A DNA stretch of 64,000 nucleotides from Serpentinimonas barnesii (GTDB lineage Bacteria > Pseudomonadota > Gammaproteobacteria > Burkholderiales > Burkholderiaceae_C), in contig NZ_BAWN01000032.1 of the NCBI RefSeq assembly GCF_000696225.1, forward strand, positions 1 through 64,000. Reading direction: 5' to 3'. The notes below the pieces were generated by a model. That model saw only the letters and a program-made list of their open reading frames with translations. It searched no databases and was not told where the DNA came from. Shown piece by piece: positions 7,550-14,391 of this stretch (its first letter is position 1; every line of letters starts with the position of its first letter). Made by a program: the position numbers and the translations under genes.

Positions 7550-8677
7550 TCAAGCCGACAGCGCAGTGGGGCAGGGCTCGAAGCGCAACCCCAACCGTTC
7601 GGCCAGAGGGTGGCTGCGTTGCTGCACGTATTCCAGCACGGCGTCGCAGACGGCGGGGCCGATCAGGTAGCCGTGGCGGAACAGGCCGTTGATCTGCAGC
7701 ACCTGCGGCGCGCACTCGCGCACCAGCGGCTGGTGGTCGAGCAGGGTGGGGCGGCACTGGCTTTGCAGCCTGACAATGCGCGCCTCGCCAAAGCCAGGGT
7801 GCACCGCGTAGGCCGCGCTGAGCAACTCCAGCGCCGAACGCGCGCTCACCTCAGACAAATCTTCTGATTCGATCTGTGTGGCCCCGACGACAAAATAATG
7901 CTCCTGCTTGGGCGCGATGTAGAGCGGGTAGCGCGGGTGCAGCAGCCGGGTCGGGCGCTGCAGCGTCACGCCGGGGGCGTGCAGGCAAGCCACTTCGCCG
8001 CGCACCCCGCGCAGCGGCCGCTCGGTGGCGGCCCAGTCGGGCTGCGCCCCCAGGCCGCGGCAGTCCAGCACCCAGCCGCCGTGCTGGCGCTGCCAGTCCA
8101 GCGCCTGCTCCAGCCCGGTCGGGTGGTTCCAGTGCAGCGCCGCACCGCGCTGCTCCAGTTCGGCTTGCAGCGCTTGCAGCAGTTGGTGGTTGTCGAGCTG
8201 GCCCTCTTGGGGCAAGTAGAGCCCGCTCTGGAAGTGCCCGGCCACACTGGGCTCCAAGGCCGCCAGTTGCTGCGCGTCCAGCGGTTGCGCCGCTTGCAGC
8301 TCGGGCAGGTGCTGCACCGTCTGCGCCCAGACGCGGCTTAGGCGCGTGGCCTCGGCGGCGTCTTGGCGGTGCCACAAAATCAGGGTGCCGTCTTGCTGAA
8401 AATAAACCGGCTGCTGCAGCGAGGCAATCAGCTCGCGCCAGCGCGGCAGCGCGTACAGGCCCATGCGCACCACATTGGCCTCGGCCACGGCGGCTTCGGC
8501 CAGCGGGGCCAACATGGCGGCAGCGACCCAAGCGGCCGCGCCCTGGTCGGCGGCGGCACGCGCTTCGTGAACCGTGACCGGGTGGCCGCTGCGCGCCAGC
8601 GCCAGGCCCAGCAAGCGGCCCATTAGACCGGCCCCCAAAATGAGCACCGGGGCGGGGTTGGGGCGATAAACAGACAT
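7550..8677 (-). CDS. thiO: Glycine oxidase ThiO (FAD-dependent)
   Basis: Oxidises glycine to the imine that feeds the thiazole ring. The 375-residue protein starts with the Rossmann FAD-binding motif VLILGAGLMGRLLG near residue 11, and has the DAO-family segments RGVRGEVACL and YFVVGATQIES. Its position at the head of thiS-thiG-thiE supports ThiO over other amino acid oxidases. The ATG at 8677 is only 21 bases after a T-run that ends a strong intrinsic terminator, so expression may depend on antitermination or on a second promoter. Confidence 0.9.
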   Translation of the reverse strand: MSVYRPNPAPVLILGAGLMGRLLGLALARSGHPVTVHEARAAADQGAAAWVAAAMLAPLAEAAVAEANVVRMGLYALPRWRELIASLQQPVYFQQDGTLILWHRQDAAEATRLSRVWAQTVQHLPELQAAQPLDAQQLAALEPSVAGHFQSGLYLPQEGQLDNHQLLQALQAELEQRGAALHWNHPTGLEQALDWQRQHGGWVLDCRGLGAQPDWAATERPLRGVRGEVACLHAPGVTLQRPTRLLHPRYPLYIAPKQEHYFVVGATQIESEDLSEVSARSALELLSAAYAVHPGFGEARIVRLQSQCRPTLLDHQPLVRECAPQVLQINGLFRHGYLIGPAVCDAVLEYVQQRSHPLAERLGLRFEPCPTALSA

Positions 8678-8697
8678 GATGGGGCAGATTCCAAGCT

Positions 8698-8722
8698 AAA
8701 AAAACCGCCCAAGCTCGGGCGG
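8698..8722 (-). terminator. Intrinsic terminator in the thiO leader
   Basis: On the minus strand CCGCCC and GGGCGG form a 6-bp stem with a 6-base loop, followed directly by seven Ts (8698-8704). It sits 21 bases before the thiO ATG and only about 20 bases after an extended -10 box. No other minus-strand gene lies between it and thiD on the opposite strand, so it acts on thiO transcription or ends a very short RNA. Confidence 0.75.
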
Positions 8723-8744
8723 CAGGCAGGGCCTCCTGCGGGAA

Positions 8745-8753
8745 AATATACCA
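8745..8753 (-). promoter_or_regulatory. Extended -10 promoter for thiO
   Basis: The minus strand reads TGGTATATT here, an extended -10 element (TGn + TATATT). The best -35 is a poor TTGCCC with 14-bp spacing. Transcription from here gives a leader of roughly 60 bases that consists almost only of the terminator hairpin. No thi-box (TPP riboswitch) sequence is visible in the 240 bp between thiO and thiD. Confidence 0.45.
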
Positions 8754-8907
8754 TGCCCGTTTTGGGGCAAGGCCGAACCCGGACCGGGGCAATCGAGGGC
8801 GATCAAGGCTGATCAAGGGTGGCTACTGGCGCCCAGCCGCTTGGCATTATGGAGCCGCGCTGTCTGGTCACGGTGCCACAGCCTCTGGCCGCAACCTGCG
8901 TGCCTCC

Positions 8908-8913
8908 GATAAT
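8908..8913 (+). promoter_or_regulatory. -10 candidate for thiD
   Basis: GATAAT about 35 bases before the thiD ATG at 8949. No convincing -35 is visible. Its position argues against a TTG start at 8919, which would sit on the transcription start. Confidence 0.35.
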
Positions 8914-8948
8914 CGCTGTTGACCCAGATCAAAAAAACGCCCACGCCC

Positions 8949-9824
8949 ATGCCGCACGCCCCCACACCGCCCACACCCACCCGCCATCCGTGGCGCTATG
9001 CGCGCGTGCTCACGATTGCCGGCAGCGACAGCGGCGGCGGCGCCGGGGTGCAGGCCGACCTCAAAACCTTTTCCGCGCTGGGCTGCTACGGCATGAGCGC
9101 CATCACCGCCCTGACGGCGCAAAACACCCTCGGGGTGCGCGCCATCCACGCCGTGCCGCCGGCCTTTCTGGAGCAGCAAATCGCGGCCGTGCTGGAAGAC
9201 ATCGGCGTCGATGCGGTCAAAATTGGGATGCTGCACGCGCCCGAGGTGGTGCGGGTGGTGGCGCGTGCGCTCGATCGCTACGCGCCGCCCTGGGTGGTGC
9301 TGGACCCGGTGATGGTGGCCACCAGCGGCGACGCGCTGATCGAGCCCGAAACCGTGGCGCTGCTGCGCGCCGAGTTGTTCCCCCGCGCCAGCCTGGTCAC
9401 GCCCAACCTCGACGAAGCCGCGCTGCTGCTGGGCCGCGCCCTGCCCGACGAAGCCGCGCTGGACGCCGCCGCCGCCGACCTGCTGGCCCTGGGCGCGCGC
9501 GCCGTGCTGCTCAAGGGCGGGCACCTGCAGGGCGAGCACCTGACCGATGTGCTCGCTATCGCGGGCACCGCCCCCGCCGACTGGCTGCGCCTGCGCGGCC
9601 CGCGCATTGCCAGCCGCAACATCCACGGCACCGGCTGCACCCTCGCGGCGGCCATTGCGGCGCAGTTGGCGCTGGGCTTGGCGCTGCCCCAAGCGGTGCA
9701 GGCGGCGCACGCTTGGGTGCGCAGCGCAATCGAAGCCGGCGCCGGTGCGCGCATCGGTGCTGGGCACGGCCCGCTCAACCATGGCTTTGCGCCGCTGGCG
9801 CTGCGGCGCTTGTCGGGTGCTTGA
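8949..9824 (+). CDS. thiD: Hydroxymethylpyrimidine/phosphomethylpyrimidine kinase ThiD
   Basis: Phosphorylates HMP and HMP phosphate to make the pyrimidine half of thiamine. From the ATG at 8949 the protein is 291 residues with an unstructured Pro/Thr-rich start. The ribokinase-fold signatures are TIAGSDSGGGAGVQADLKTF near the N-terminus, where HMP binds, then DAVKIGML, DPVMVATSG and the anion-hole segment NIHGTGCTLAAAIA near the C-terminus. A TTG at 8919 would add ten residues, but a -10-like box lies too close. The gene is divergent from the thiO operon. Confidence 0.92.
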   Translation: MPHAPTPPTPTRHPWRYARVLTIAGSDSGGGAGVQADLKTFSALGCYGMSAITALTAQNTLGVRAIHAVPPAFLEQQIAAVLEDIGVDAVKIGMLHAPEVVRVVARALDRYAPPWVVLDPVMVATSGDALIEPETVALLRAELFPRASLVTPNLDEAALLLGRALPDEAALDAAAADLLALGARAVLLKGGHLQGEHLTDVLAIAGTAPADWLRLRGPRIASRNIHGTGCTLAAAIAAQLALGLALPQAVQAAHAWVRSAIEAGAGARIGAGHGPLNHGFAPLALRRLSGA

Positions 9825-9877
9825 CGGCCTTTAGCCACTTCAGACGGGTGCGGCTGCTGGGGCGCAGATCGGGCGGA

Positions 9878-11491
9878 CTAGGGCAAGGGCTGCAAGCCCA
9901 GCTCGCGCAAAAAACCGTTGTGCTGGTCCTTCGCCGCCGCAATCGCCTGTTCAATTTCCAGCAGATCGCGGTGTGTCGCGTCCAGATCAATCTCCGCCTC
10001 GCCCACCGCCGTGCTGATGTAGCGCGAGATGTTTAGGTTGAAATCGTTTTTCTCAATCTCGGCCATCTCCACGCGGCGGGCGTAGCGCGCCCCTTCTTCG
10101 CGGAACTGGTAGGTTTGGATGATCTTGGTGATGTGCTCGGGCTTGAGCTGGTTCTGGCGCTTGCCTTTCTCGAAGTGCTCGGCGGCGTTGATGAACAACA
10201 CGTCGTCCGGCTTCTTGCACTTCTTGAGCACCAGGATGCACACCGGGATGCCGGTGGAATAGAACAGATTGGCGGGCAGGCCGATGACGGTGTCGATGTG
10301 CCCGTCCTTGAGCAGCTTGGTGCGGATGCGTTCTTCCGCCCCGCCGCGGAACAGCACACCGTGCGGCAGGATGATGGCCATCACGCCCTCGTCTTTGAGG
10401 TGGTGCAAGCCGTGCAGCAAAAAGGCGAAGTCGGCGGCGGATTTGGGCGCTAGGCCGTGGCTTTTGAAGCGCACGTCGTCGGCCAGCGCGTCGGTGGGTT
10501 CCCAGCGGTAGCTAAACGGTGGGTTGGCCACGATGGCGTCAAAGCTCGGTTTGCGGGCGGGGTTTTGCTCGCGCATCATGTCCCACTCATTGAGCAGGGT
10601 GTCGCCGTGGAAGATCTCGAACTCGGTGTCCTTCACCCCGTGCAGCAGCATGTTCATGCGCGCCAGGTTGTAGGTGGTGATGTTCTTTTCTTGCCCGTAA
10701 ATCTTGCCGATGGCCCCGCCCGCTGTGGCCACCTTCTTGCGCACATTGAGCAAAAGCGAGCCCGAACCACAGGCAAAATCCAGCACACTGTCCAGCCGCT
10801 TCTTGGTGCCGGTTTTTGGCTCTTGGCTGTCCAGCGTGACAATGGCCGAGAGAATGTCGGAAATCTGCTGCGGGGTGTAGAACTCGCCCGCCTTCTTGCC
10901 CGAGCCGGCAGCAAACTGGCCGATCAGGTACTCGTAGGCATCGCCCAGCGCGTCGACGTCGGTAGAAAACGCCGCCAGCCCTTCGGCAATTTTCTGGATG
11001 ATAGAGCAGAGCTTGGCGTTGCGGTCGGCGTAGGTCTTGCCGAGCTTGGGCGAGCTCAGGTCGATCTCGGAGAACAGGCCCTGAAAGGTGCTCTCAAACG
11101 ATTCCGTCTCGATGTACTTGAAACCGGCTTGCAGGGTGTTGAGCAGATCCGCGTTCTGGGTGCGCGCCAGGTTGGCGATGCTGTTCCACAGATGCGCGGG
11201 CTGGATCACGTAGTGCACCTTGCGCCGCATTTGCTTCTCAAAGGCCGGGGTGTCGTCCACGTTGTGGGCGTACCAGAGCGCCAGCGGCACCTGGCGCGCG
11301 TCGCCGCCCACATCGGGGTAATCGCGCCCAAGCTCCTTCTTGGCCGCCGTTTCGTAGTTGTCAGACAGGTAGCGCAAAAAGAGGAAGGACAGCATGTAGT
11401 CGCGGAAGTCGTCCGCGTCCATGGCGCCGCGCAGTTGGTCGGCGATGCCCCAAAGGGTGTTGCCCAGTTGCTTTTGGTTTTGTTCGGTCAT
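9878..11491 (-). CDS. hsdM: Type I restriction-modification DNA methyltransferase subunit HsdM
   Basis: N6-adenine methyltransferase subunit that with HsdS methylates the host DNA and with HsdR forms the restriction complex. The 537-residue protein has an N-terminal helical HsdM_N domain, the SAM-binding motif DFACGSGSLLLN (238-249) and the catalytic NPPF motif (323-326). A helical C-terminal part contacts HsdS. Its size is close to the type IC (EcoR124-like) enzymes. It is the last gene of the seven-gene operon, and its ATG overlaps the rhuM stop as ATGA. It is unusual that hsdM comes last and is separated from hsdS by two genes. Confidence 0.95.
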   Translation of the reverse strand: MTEQNQKQLGNTLWGIADQLRGAMDADDFRDYMLSFLFLRYLSDNYETAAKKELGRDYPDVGGDARQVPLALWYAHNVDDTPAFEKQMRRKVHYVIQPAHLWNSIANLARTQNADLLNTLQAGFKYIETESFESTFQGLFSEIDLSSPKLGKTYADRNAKLCSIIQKIAEGLAAFSTDVDALGDAYEYLIGQFAAGSGKKAGEFYTPQQISDILSAIVTLDSQEPKTGTKKRLDSVLDFACGSGSLLLNVRKKVATAGGAIGKIYGQEKNITTYNLARMNMLLHGVKDTEFEIFHGDTLLNEWDMMREQNPARKPSFDAIVANPPFSYRWEPTDALADDVRFKSHGLAPKSAADFAFLLHGLHHLKDEGVMAIILPHGVLFRGGAEERIRTKLLKDGHIDTVIGLPANLFYSTGIPVCILVLKKCKKPDDVLFINAAEHFEKGKRQNQLKPEHITKIIQTYQFREEGARYARRVEMAEIEKNDFNLNISRYISTAVGEAEIDLDATHRDLLEIEQAIAAAKDQHNGFLRELGLQPLP

Positions 11492-12510
11492 GTTTTTTGC
11501 TTTGCTGGCTTGGGTTGTGGCAGCCGTTTCATCGCCTGGTCAAAATCGCTCTCCAATTGATCGGCCTTGGCAATCTGAGCCTTGTTGAAGTTCACATACT
11601 CCGATTCGGCGAAAGCCTTGGCCACCTCGTGAGATATTTTTCCGGCGTGATTGAGGATGTCGCGGTCGTTGATCGTCAAAAAGCCGTGCAGCTTGGAAAT
11701 CCAGTCGTTCATCGTCATGGGTACGCGACGCATGGCCTGACCTTCAGCAAACACCAGATATTGTTCCACCAGATTGTTCAGCGCGGCCAATTCATCGGCG
11801 CTGAGGTAATTCTTGGCAATGCTCACATCGGTCTTGCGCACCTTGCCGCCGCGCCAATTGGTCAGCCCCATATTGGGCTGATTTTTATCGGCACGGGTAT
11901 GAATGATCTCTGCCGCCGTTTGCCCCGTAATGGCCCAGTGCATCTTGTTTTGCACTGTCTGGAAAAACGAAATACTTTCAGCCTGCGTAGGGTCATAGTC
12001 CACGCTGGTGGCGTAGATGTCGGTGATTTTTTGATAAAAACGCCGCTCGCTGGTGCGGATGTCCTGAATGCGCCGCGTGAGCTCTTCAAAATAATCAAAG
12101 GGTTGATCCGGATTTTTCAGCCGCTCGTCGTTCAGCAAGAAGCCTTTGACGATGTACTCGCGCAACTGCTGGGTTGCCCAGATACGAAAGCGTGTTGCCA
12201 CCGCACTTTTAACGCGGTAGCCGACTGACAAAGTCATATCAAGATTATAAAAGGTCATATTGCGAGCGACCTCTCGTGTGCCCTCTGTGCGAACCTGTCG
12301 GAAATCCCGACAGGTTGTGGCAGCATCCAGCTCGCCTTCCTTGTAGATGTGTTGAATGTGTTCCACCACATTGGTGCGCGAGGTCTGGAACAATTCAGCC
12401 AACTGCTGCTGAGTCAACCAGACGGTTTCTTCTACAAAGCGCACATCCAGTTTGATTTTTCCGTCATCACTCTGGTAAATCACAAACTGCGAAGCATTGC
12501 CGTCCGTCAT
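11488..12510 (-). CDS. rhuM: RhuM family protein
   Basis: Virulence RhuM family protein of 340 residues. The family is named after a gene of a Salmonella pathogenicity island; its biochemical role is not settled. The N-terminus (VWLTQQQLAELFQTSRTNVVEHIQHIYKEGEL) looks like a helix-turn-helix. The middle part contains the family block NLDMTLSVGYRVKSAVATRFRIWATQQLREYIVKGF, and an MHWAITGQTAAEII segment resembles Doc/Fic-associated sequences. A charged helical C-terminus follows. RhuM genes are often embedded in type I RM operons. Here it is coupled by ATGA at both ends, to the 73-codon ORF before it and hsdM after it. Function in defence is an inference. Confidence 0.88.
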   Translation of the reverse strand: MTDGNASQFVIYQSDDGKIKLDVRFVEETVWLTQQQLAELFQTSRTNVVEHIQHIYKEGELDAATTCRDFRQVRTEGTREVARNMTFYNLDMTLSVGYRVKSAVATRFRIWATQQLREYIVKGFLLNDERLKNPDQPFDYFEELTRRIQDIRTSERRFYQKITDIYATSVDYDPTQAESISFFQTVQNKMHWAITGQTAAEIIHTRADKNQPNMGLTNWRGGKVRKTDVSIAKNYLSADELAALNNLVEQYLVFAEGQAMRRVPMTMNDWISKLHGFLTINDRDILNHAGKISHEVAKAFAESEYVNFNKAQIAKADQLESDFDQAMKRLPQPKPAKQKT

Positions 12511-12728
12511 GGTGTTGCACTCCCGGTTTTTCCAATTACATAACTCAAGACCTCACACCATTGAATGGCGCGCAGTTGAGCTACCGAGGATTCCTCGGTA
12601 ACTGCTGGCCGGTTGAGCCCCGCTTTAACGGTCAAGGATTCCTTGACCGTTAGATCTGTGATGGCCCGCCTTCGAGTGGTCAAGCAATCCTTGATAAAAA
12701 TACCGTCGGTTCGGTCGCAGCGCCTCAT
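12507..12728 (-). CDS. Unrecognised 73-aa protein with three 16-residue repeats
   Basis: A 73-codon frame that exactly fills the space between hsdS and rhuM. Its ATG overlaps the hsdS stop and its TGA overlaps the rhuM start, both as ATGA, which argues for translation. I do not recognise the protein. Three degenerate 16-residue units can be aligned (containing IKDCLTTRRRAI, VKESLTVKAGLN and TEESSVAQLRAI), matching the 48-bp period of the palindromes in the DNA. It has no signal peptide or membrane segment. It could be a real small protein, or a frame kept open only to couple hsdS to rhuM across a hairpin array. Confidence 0.55.
   Translation of the reverse strand: MRRCDRTDGIFIKDCLTTRRRAITDLTVKESLTVKAGLNRPAVTEESSVAQLRAIQWCEVLSYVIGKTGSATP
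12582..12694. repeat. Three palindromes at exact 48-bp spacing
   Basis: A 19-bp palindrome (12582-12600), a 27-bp palindrome (12626-12652) and a weaker one (12680-12694) have centres at 12591, 12639 and 12687, exactly 48 bp apart. The first two are perfect except for the central base and share the core AGGATTCCT. Flanking bases between units one and three also match in part (ATGGCxCGC). They are diverged tandem units inside the 73-codon frame and would fold as strong hairpins in the hsd mRNA or offer repeated protein-binding sites. Confidence 0.85.
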
Positions 12729-14038
12729 GTTTTAGCCGCCTCCGGGGATGGGAAAAGCTGCTGCAGCAGGCCTTTTTTGTGGGTCTTGAGGGCTTCGAGC
12801 TTTTGGGTTTCGGCGGAGATGAGGGCGTCGAGGCTGCTGAGGCACGAGGCGATACGCTGCTGTTCGGCTGGCGAAGGAATCAGCGCCTCATAAGCAAACA
12901 ACCCATCTCGGTTGACTTTGGGAATCTTGCCTCGTTCAGAGTTCCGAATCGCGTATTCGAGGAAATTTGGGGAAAGAAGCAAATACACGAGATAACTTCG
13001 GAGTAAGCCTCCATTGGTGGATCGGATCGGATAAATATCCGCACTACAAATGCCTTTGAAAGCAGGCGCGGCAACCTTGTTCAAAGCGGGACGGATCTTC
13101 GAGTAGAGAACGTCGTTTTCATCGAAAGCGTAATTCCCGCTCATGACACCCTTGTCGCCTGCGGATTTCACGTTAACTAATTTGCCTGAATTGGATTCGA
13201 TATTCTCGCTGCCGATCTGAGGCAGGTCACAGTAAGGCGGTTGTGTCGGGTCAACTTGCCCGGAGGCAACTTGCACAAGCTCGTCGAGCTTCTTTTCCTC
13301 CCACTCGCCGGCGTTTTGGAATTCGGGGAAGCGCAGGCGGGGTTTGGTTTCGCCTTCGCGGGGGAAAAGCTGCTGCATCAGCCCCTTTTTATGGGTCTTG
13401 AGCGCGTCCACTTTCCGCGCTTGCGCGGCCACAGACAAGTCCACCGAACCCAGGCACTCGGCGATTTTTTGTTGTTCGGAAACAGAGTTGGTGCCCGCCG
13501 GAACGGGAACAGGGAGGGCCATCAAATCGTTGTCGTTGATGCTCAATGAGCCATGAGCCCTCGCGCCCACCTGAATGAAGTTTCGCAGCCAACGCCCGTG
13601 TAGATTGTCTGAAAATTGGTAGTTCAGGAAACGCACATCAGGCGACTCACCGTTGACGCGGAAGCAAGTGAAGATGCTGTTCGGGACCGCTGCGAGCTCA
13701 GTGCCCGAGTACAAGACGAGAAAGCCTTCGGGATACTCTTTGGTCGCGCTCTTGTTGTAGGCAAACTCGTTTGGCTTCAAGAGCAAGTAATTTTTGTATG
13801 AGTCACCCGCGATCACGCGCCCAAACTTGTCTTTTTGGCTCACAAGCCCAACGCCCGATGTGATGCTCATCGGCACGCAAATGTTCTTGCCAACTTTTTC
13901 CGTGCGTATCGTTGCAACCGCTCCGAGTGTTTCTGTCGTCCAGTAACCAGCGCTTTGAAACTCCGGAAACCGCAGCTTCGGCACCCACGCAGGCTTGGCC
14001 CCTGCCGTCAAAACGGCACTTGGTGTTTTAAGGTTCAT
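12725..14038 (-). CDS. hsdS: Type I restriction-modification specificity subunit HsdS
   Basis: Recognises the bipartite target sequence of the type I RM complex. The 437-residue protein has two target-recognition domains, each opening with a LRFPEFQxAGxW segment and each followed by a conserved helix, KVDALKTHKKGLMQQLFP in the middle and KLEALKTHKKGLLQQLFP at the end. The DNA of these helices is a 41-bp direct repeat (37 of 41 identical). The two target-recognition domains differ from each other, so two half-sites are expected. The gene is coupled by ATGA to the 118-aa gene upstream and the 73-aa ORF downstream. Confidence 0.94.
   Translation of the reverse strand: MNLKTPSAVLTAGAKPAWVPKLRFPEFQSAGYWTTETLGAVATIRTEKVGKNICVPMSITSGVGLVSQKDKFGRVIAGDSYKNYLLLKPNEFAYNKSATKEYPEGFLVLYSGTELAAVPNSIFTCFRVNGESPDVRFLNYQFSDNLHGRWLRNFIQVGARAHGSLSINDNDLMALPVPVPAGTNSVSEQQKIAECLGSVDLSVAAQARKVDALKTHKKGLMQQLFPREGETKPRLRFPEFQNAGEWEEKKLDELVQVASGQVDPTQPPYCDLPQIGSENIESNSGKLVNVKSAGDKGVMSGNYAFDENDVLYSKIRPALNKVAAPAFKGICSADIYPIRSTNGGLLRSYLVYLLLSPNFLEYAIRNSERGKIPKVNRDGLFAYEALIPSPAEQQRIASCLSSLDALISAETQKLEALKTHKKGLLQQLFPSPEAAKT
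12750..12790 (-). repeat. hsdS direct repeat, copy at the 3' end
   Basis: A 41-bp segment encoding the C-terminal conserved helix of HsdS. It matches 13362-13402 at 37 of 41 positions in the same orientation, 612 bp away. Such repeats can recombine to shuffle or delete a target-recognition domain. Confidence 0.8.
13362..13402 (-). repeat. hsdS direct repeat, central copy
   Basis: Partner of 12750-12790, encoding the central conserved helix between the two target-recognition domains of HsdS. The spacing of 612 bp is 204 codons, so recombination between the copies would remove one domain in frame. Confidence 0.8.
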
Positions 14039-14391
14039 GGCGCCACCTCGTCGGTATCGCTCTGGTCATCGGTATCCCACATCTCACGGTATGCGTGGAC
14101 ATAACTCGCGGTGGCTTGCGGGTCCAGTGTCCAGTAATGGCGGCACAGGGTTTTGAAGAGGGTCAGGCCCTCTGGCAGGCAGGCGACGCCCAAGAGCTTG
14201 TCGAGTGTGTGCTCGATGCGTTGAACATCGCGGCTGCCGCTGCGCACCATGTCTTGTACGGCGGGCGTCAGTGCTTCGATGGCCTGTTCGCGCAGCGCTT
14301 GCAGTTCGGCCATGTGCTGCTTCAGCTCAGCGAGCAAGTCTTGGTAGGTGGCAGTGCCCGGTGTTGAGGCGTGCTGGTGGGGGACGGTCAT
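14035..14391 (-). CDS. Unrecognised 118-aa protein of the RM operon
   Basis: I do not recognise a named family. The 118-residue protein has a predicted coiled-coil-like stretch (about 20-50, AELKQHMAELQALREQAIEAL), a central helical part, and a distinctive block LFKTLCRHYWTLDPQATASYV, and ends in an acidic tail (DTDDQSDTDE). There is no membrane segment or signal peptide. The start ATG at 14391 overlaps the stop of the AlbA/Schlafen gene, and its stop overlaps the hsdS start, both as ATGA. Its place directly before hsdS suggests a partner of HsdS or of the ATPase. This is inference from context only. Confidence 0.75.
   Translation of the reverse strand: MTVPHQHASTPGTATYQDLLAELKQHMAELQALREQAIEALTPAVQDMVRSGSRDVQRIEHTLDKLLGVACLPEGLTLFKTLCRHYWTLDPQATASYVHAYREMWDTDDQSDTDEVAP

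Noticed and set aside
8678-8948. TPP riboswitch between thiO and thiD
   Set aside because: I looked for the thi-box pattern on both strands and saw none; only a terminator hairpin and promoter boxes are visible.
9825-9877. Attachment-site copy of the tRNA-Thr 3' end
   Set aside because: No stretch in the thiD-hsdM gap matches the tRNA 3' sequence, so no att repeat is claimed.
12582-12694. CRISPR array
   Set aside because: The three units are diverged palindromes with a 48-bp period inside a coding frame, with no identical repeats or variable spacers and no cas genes.
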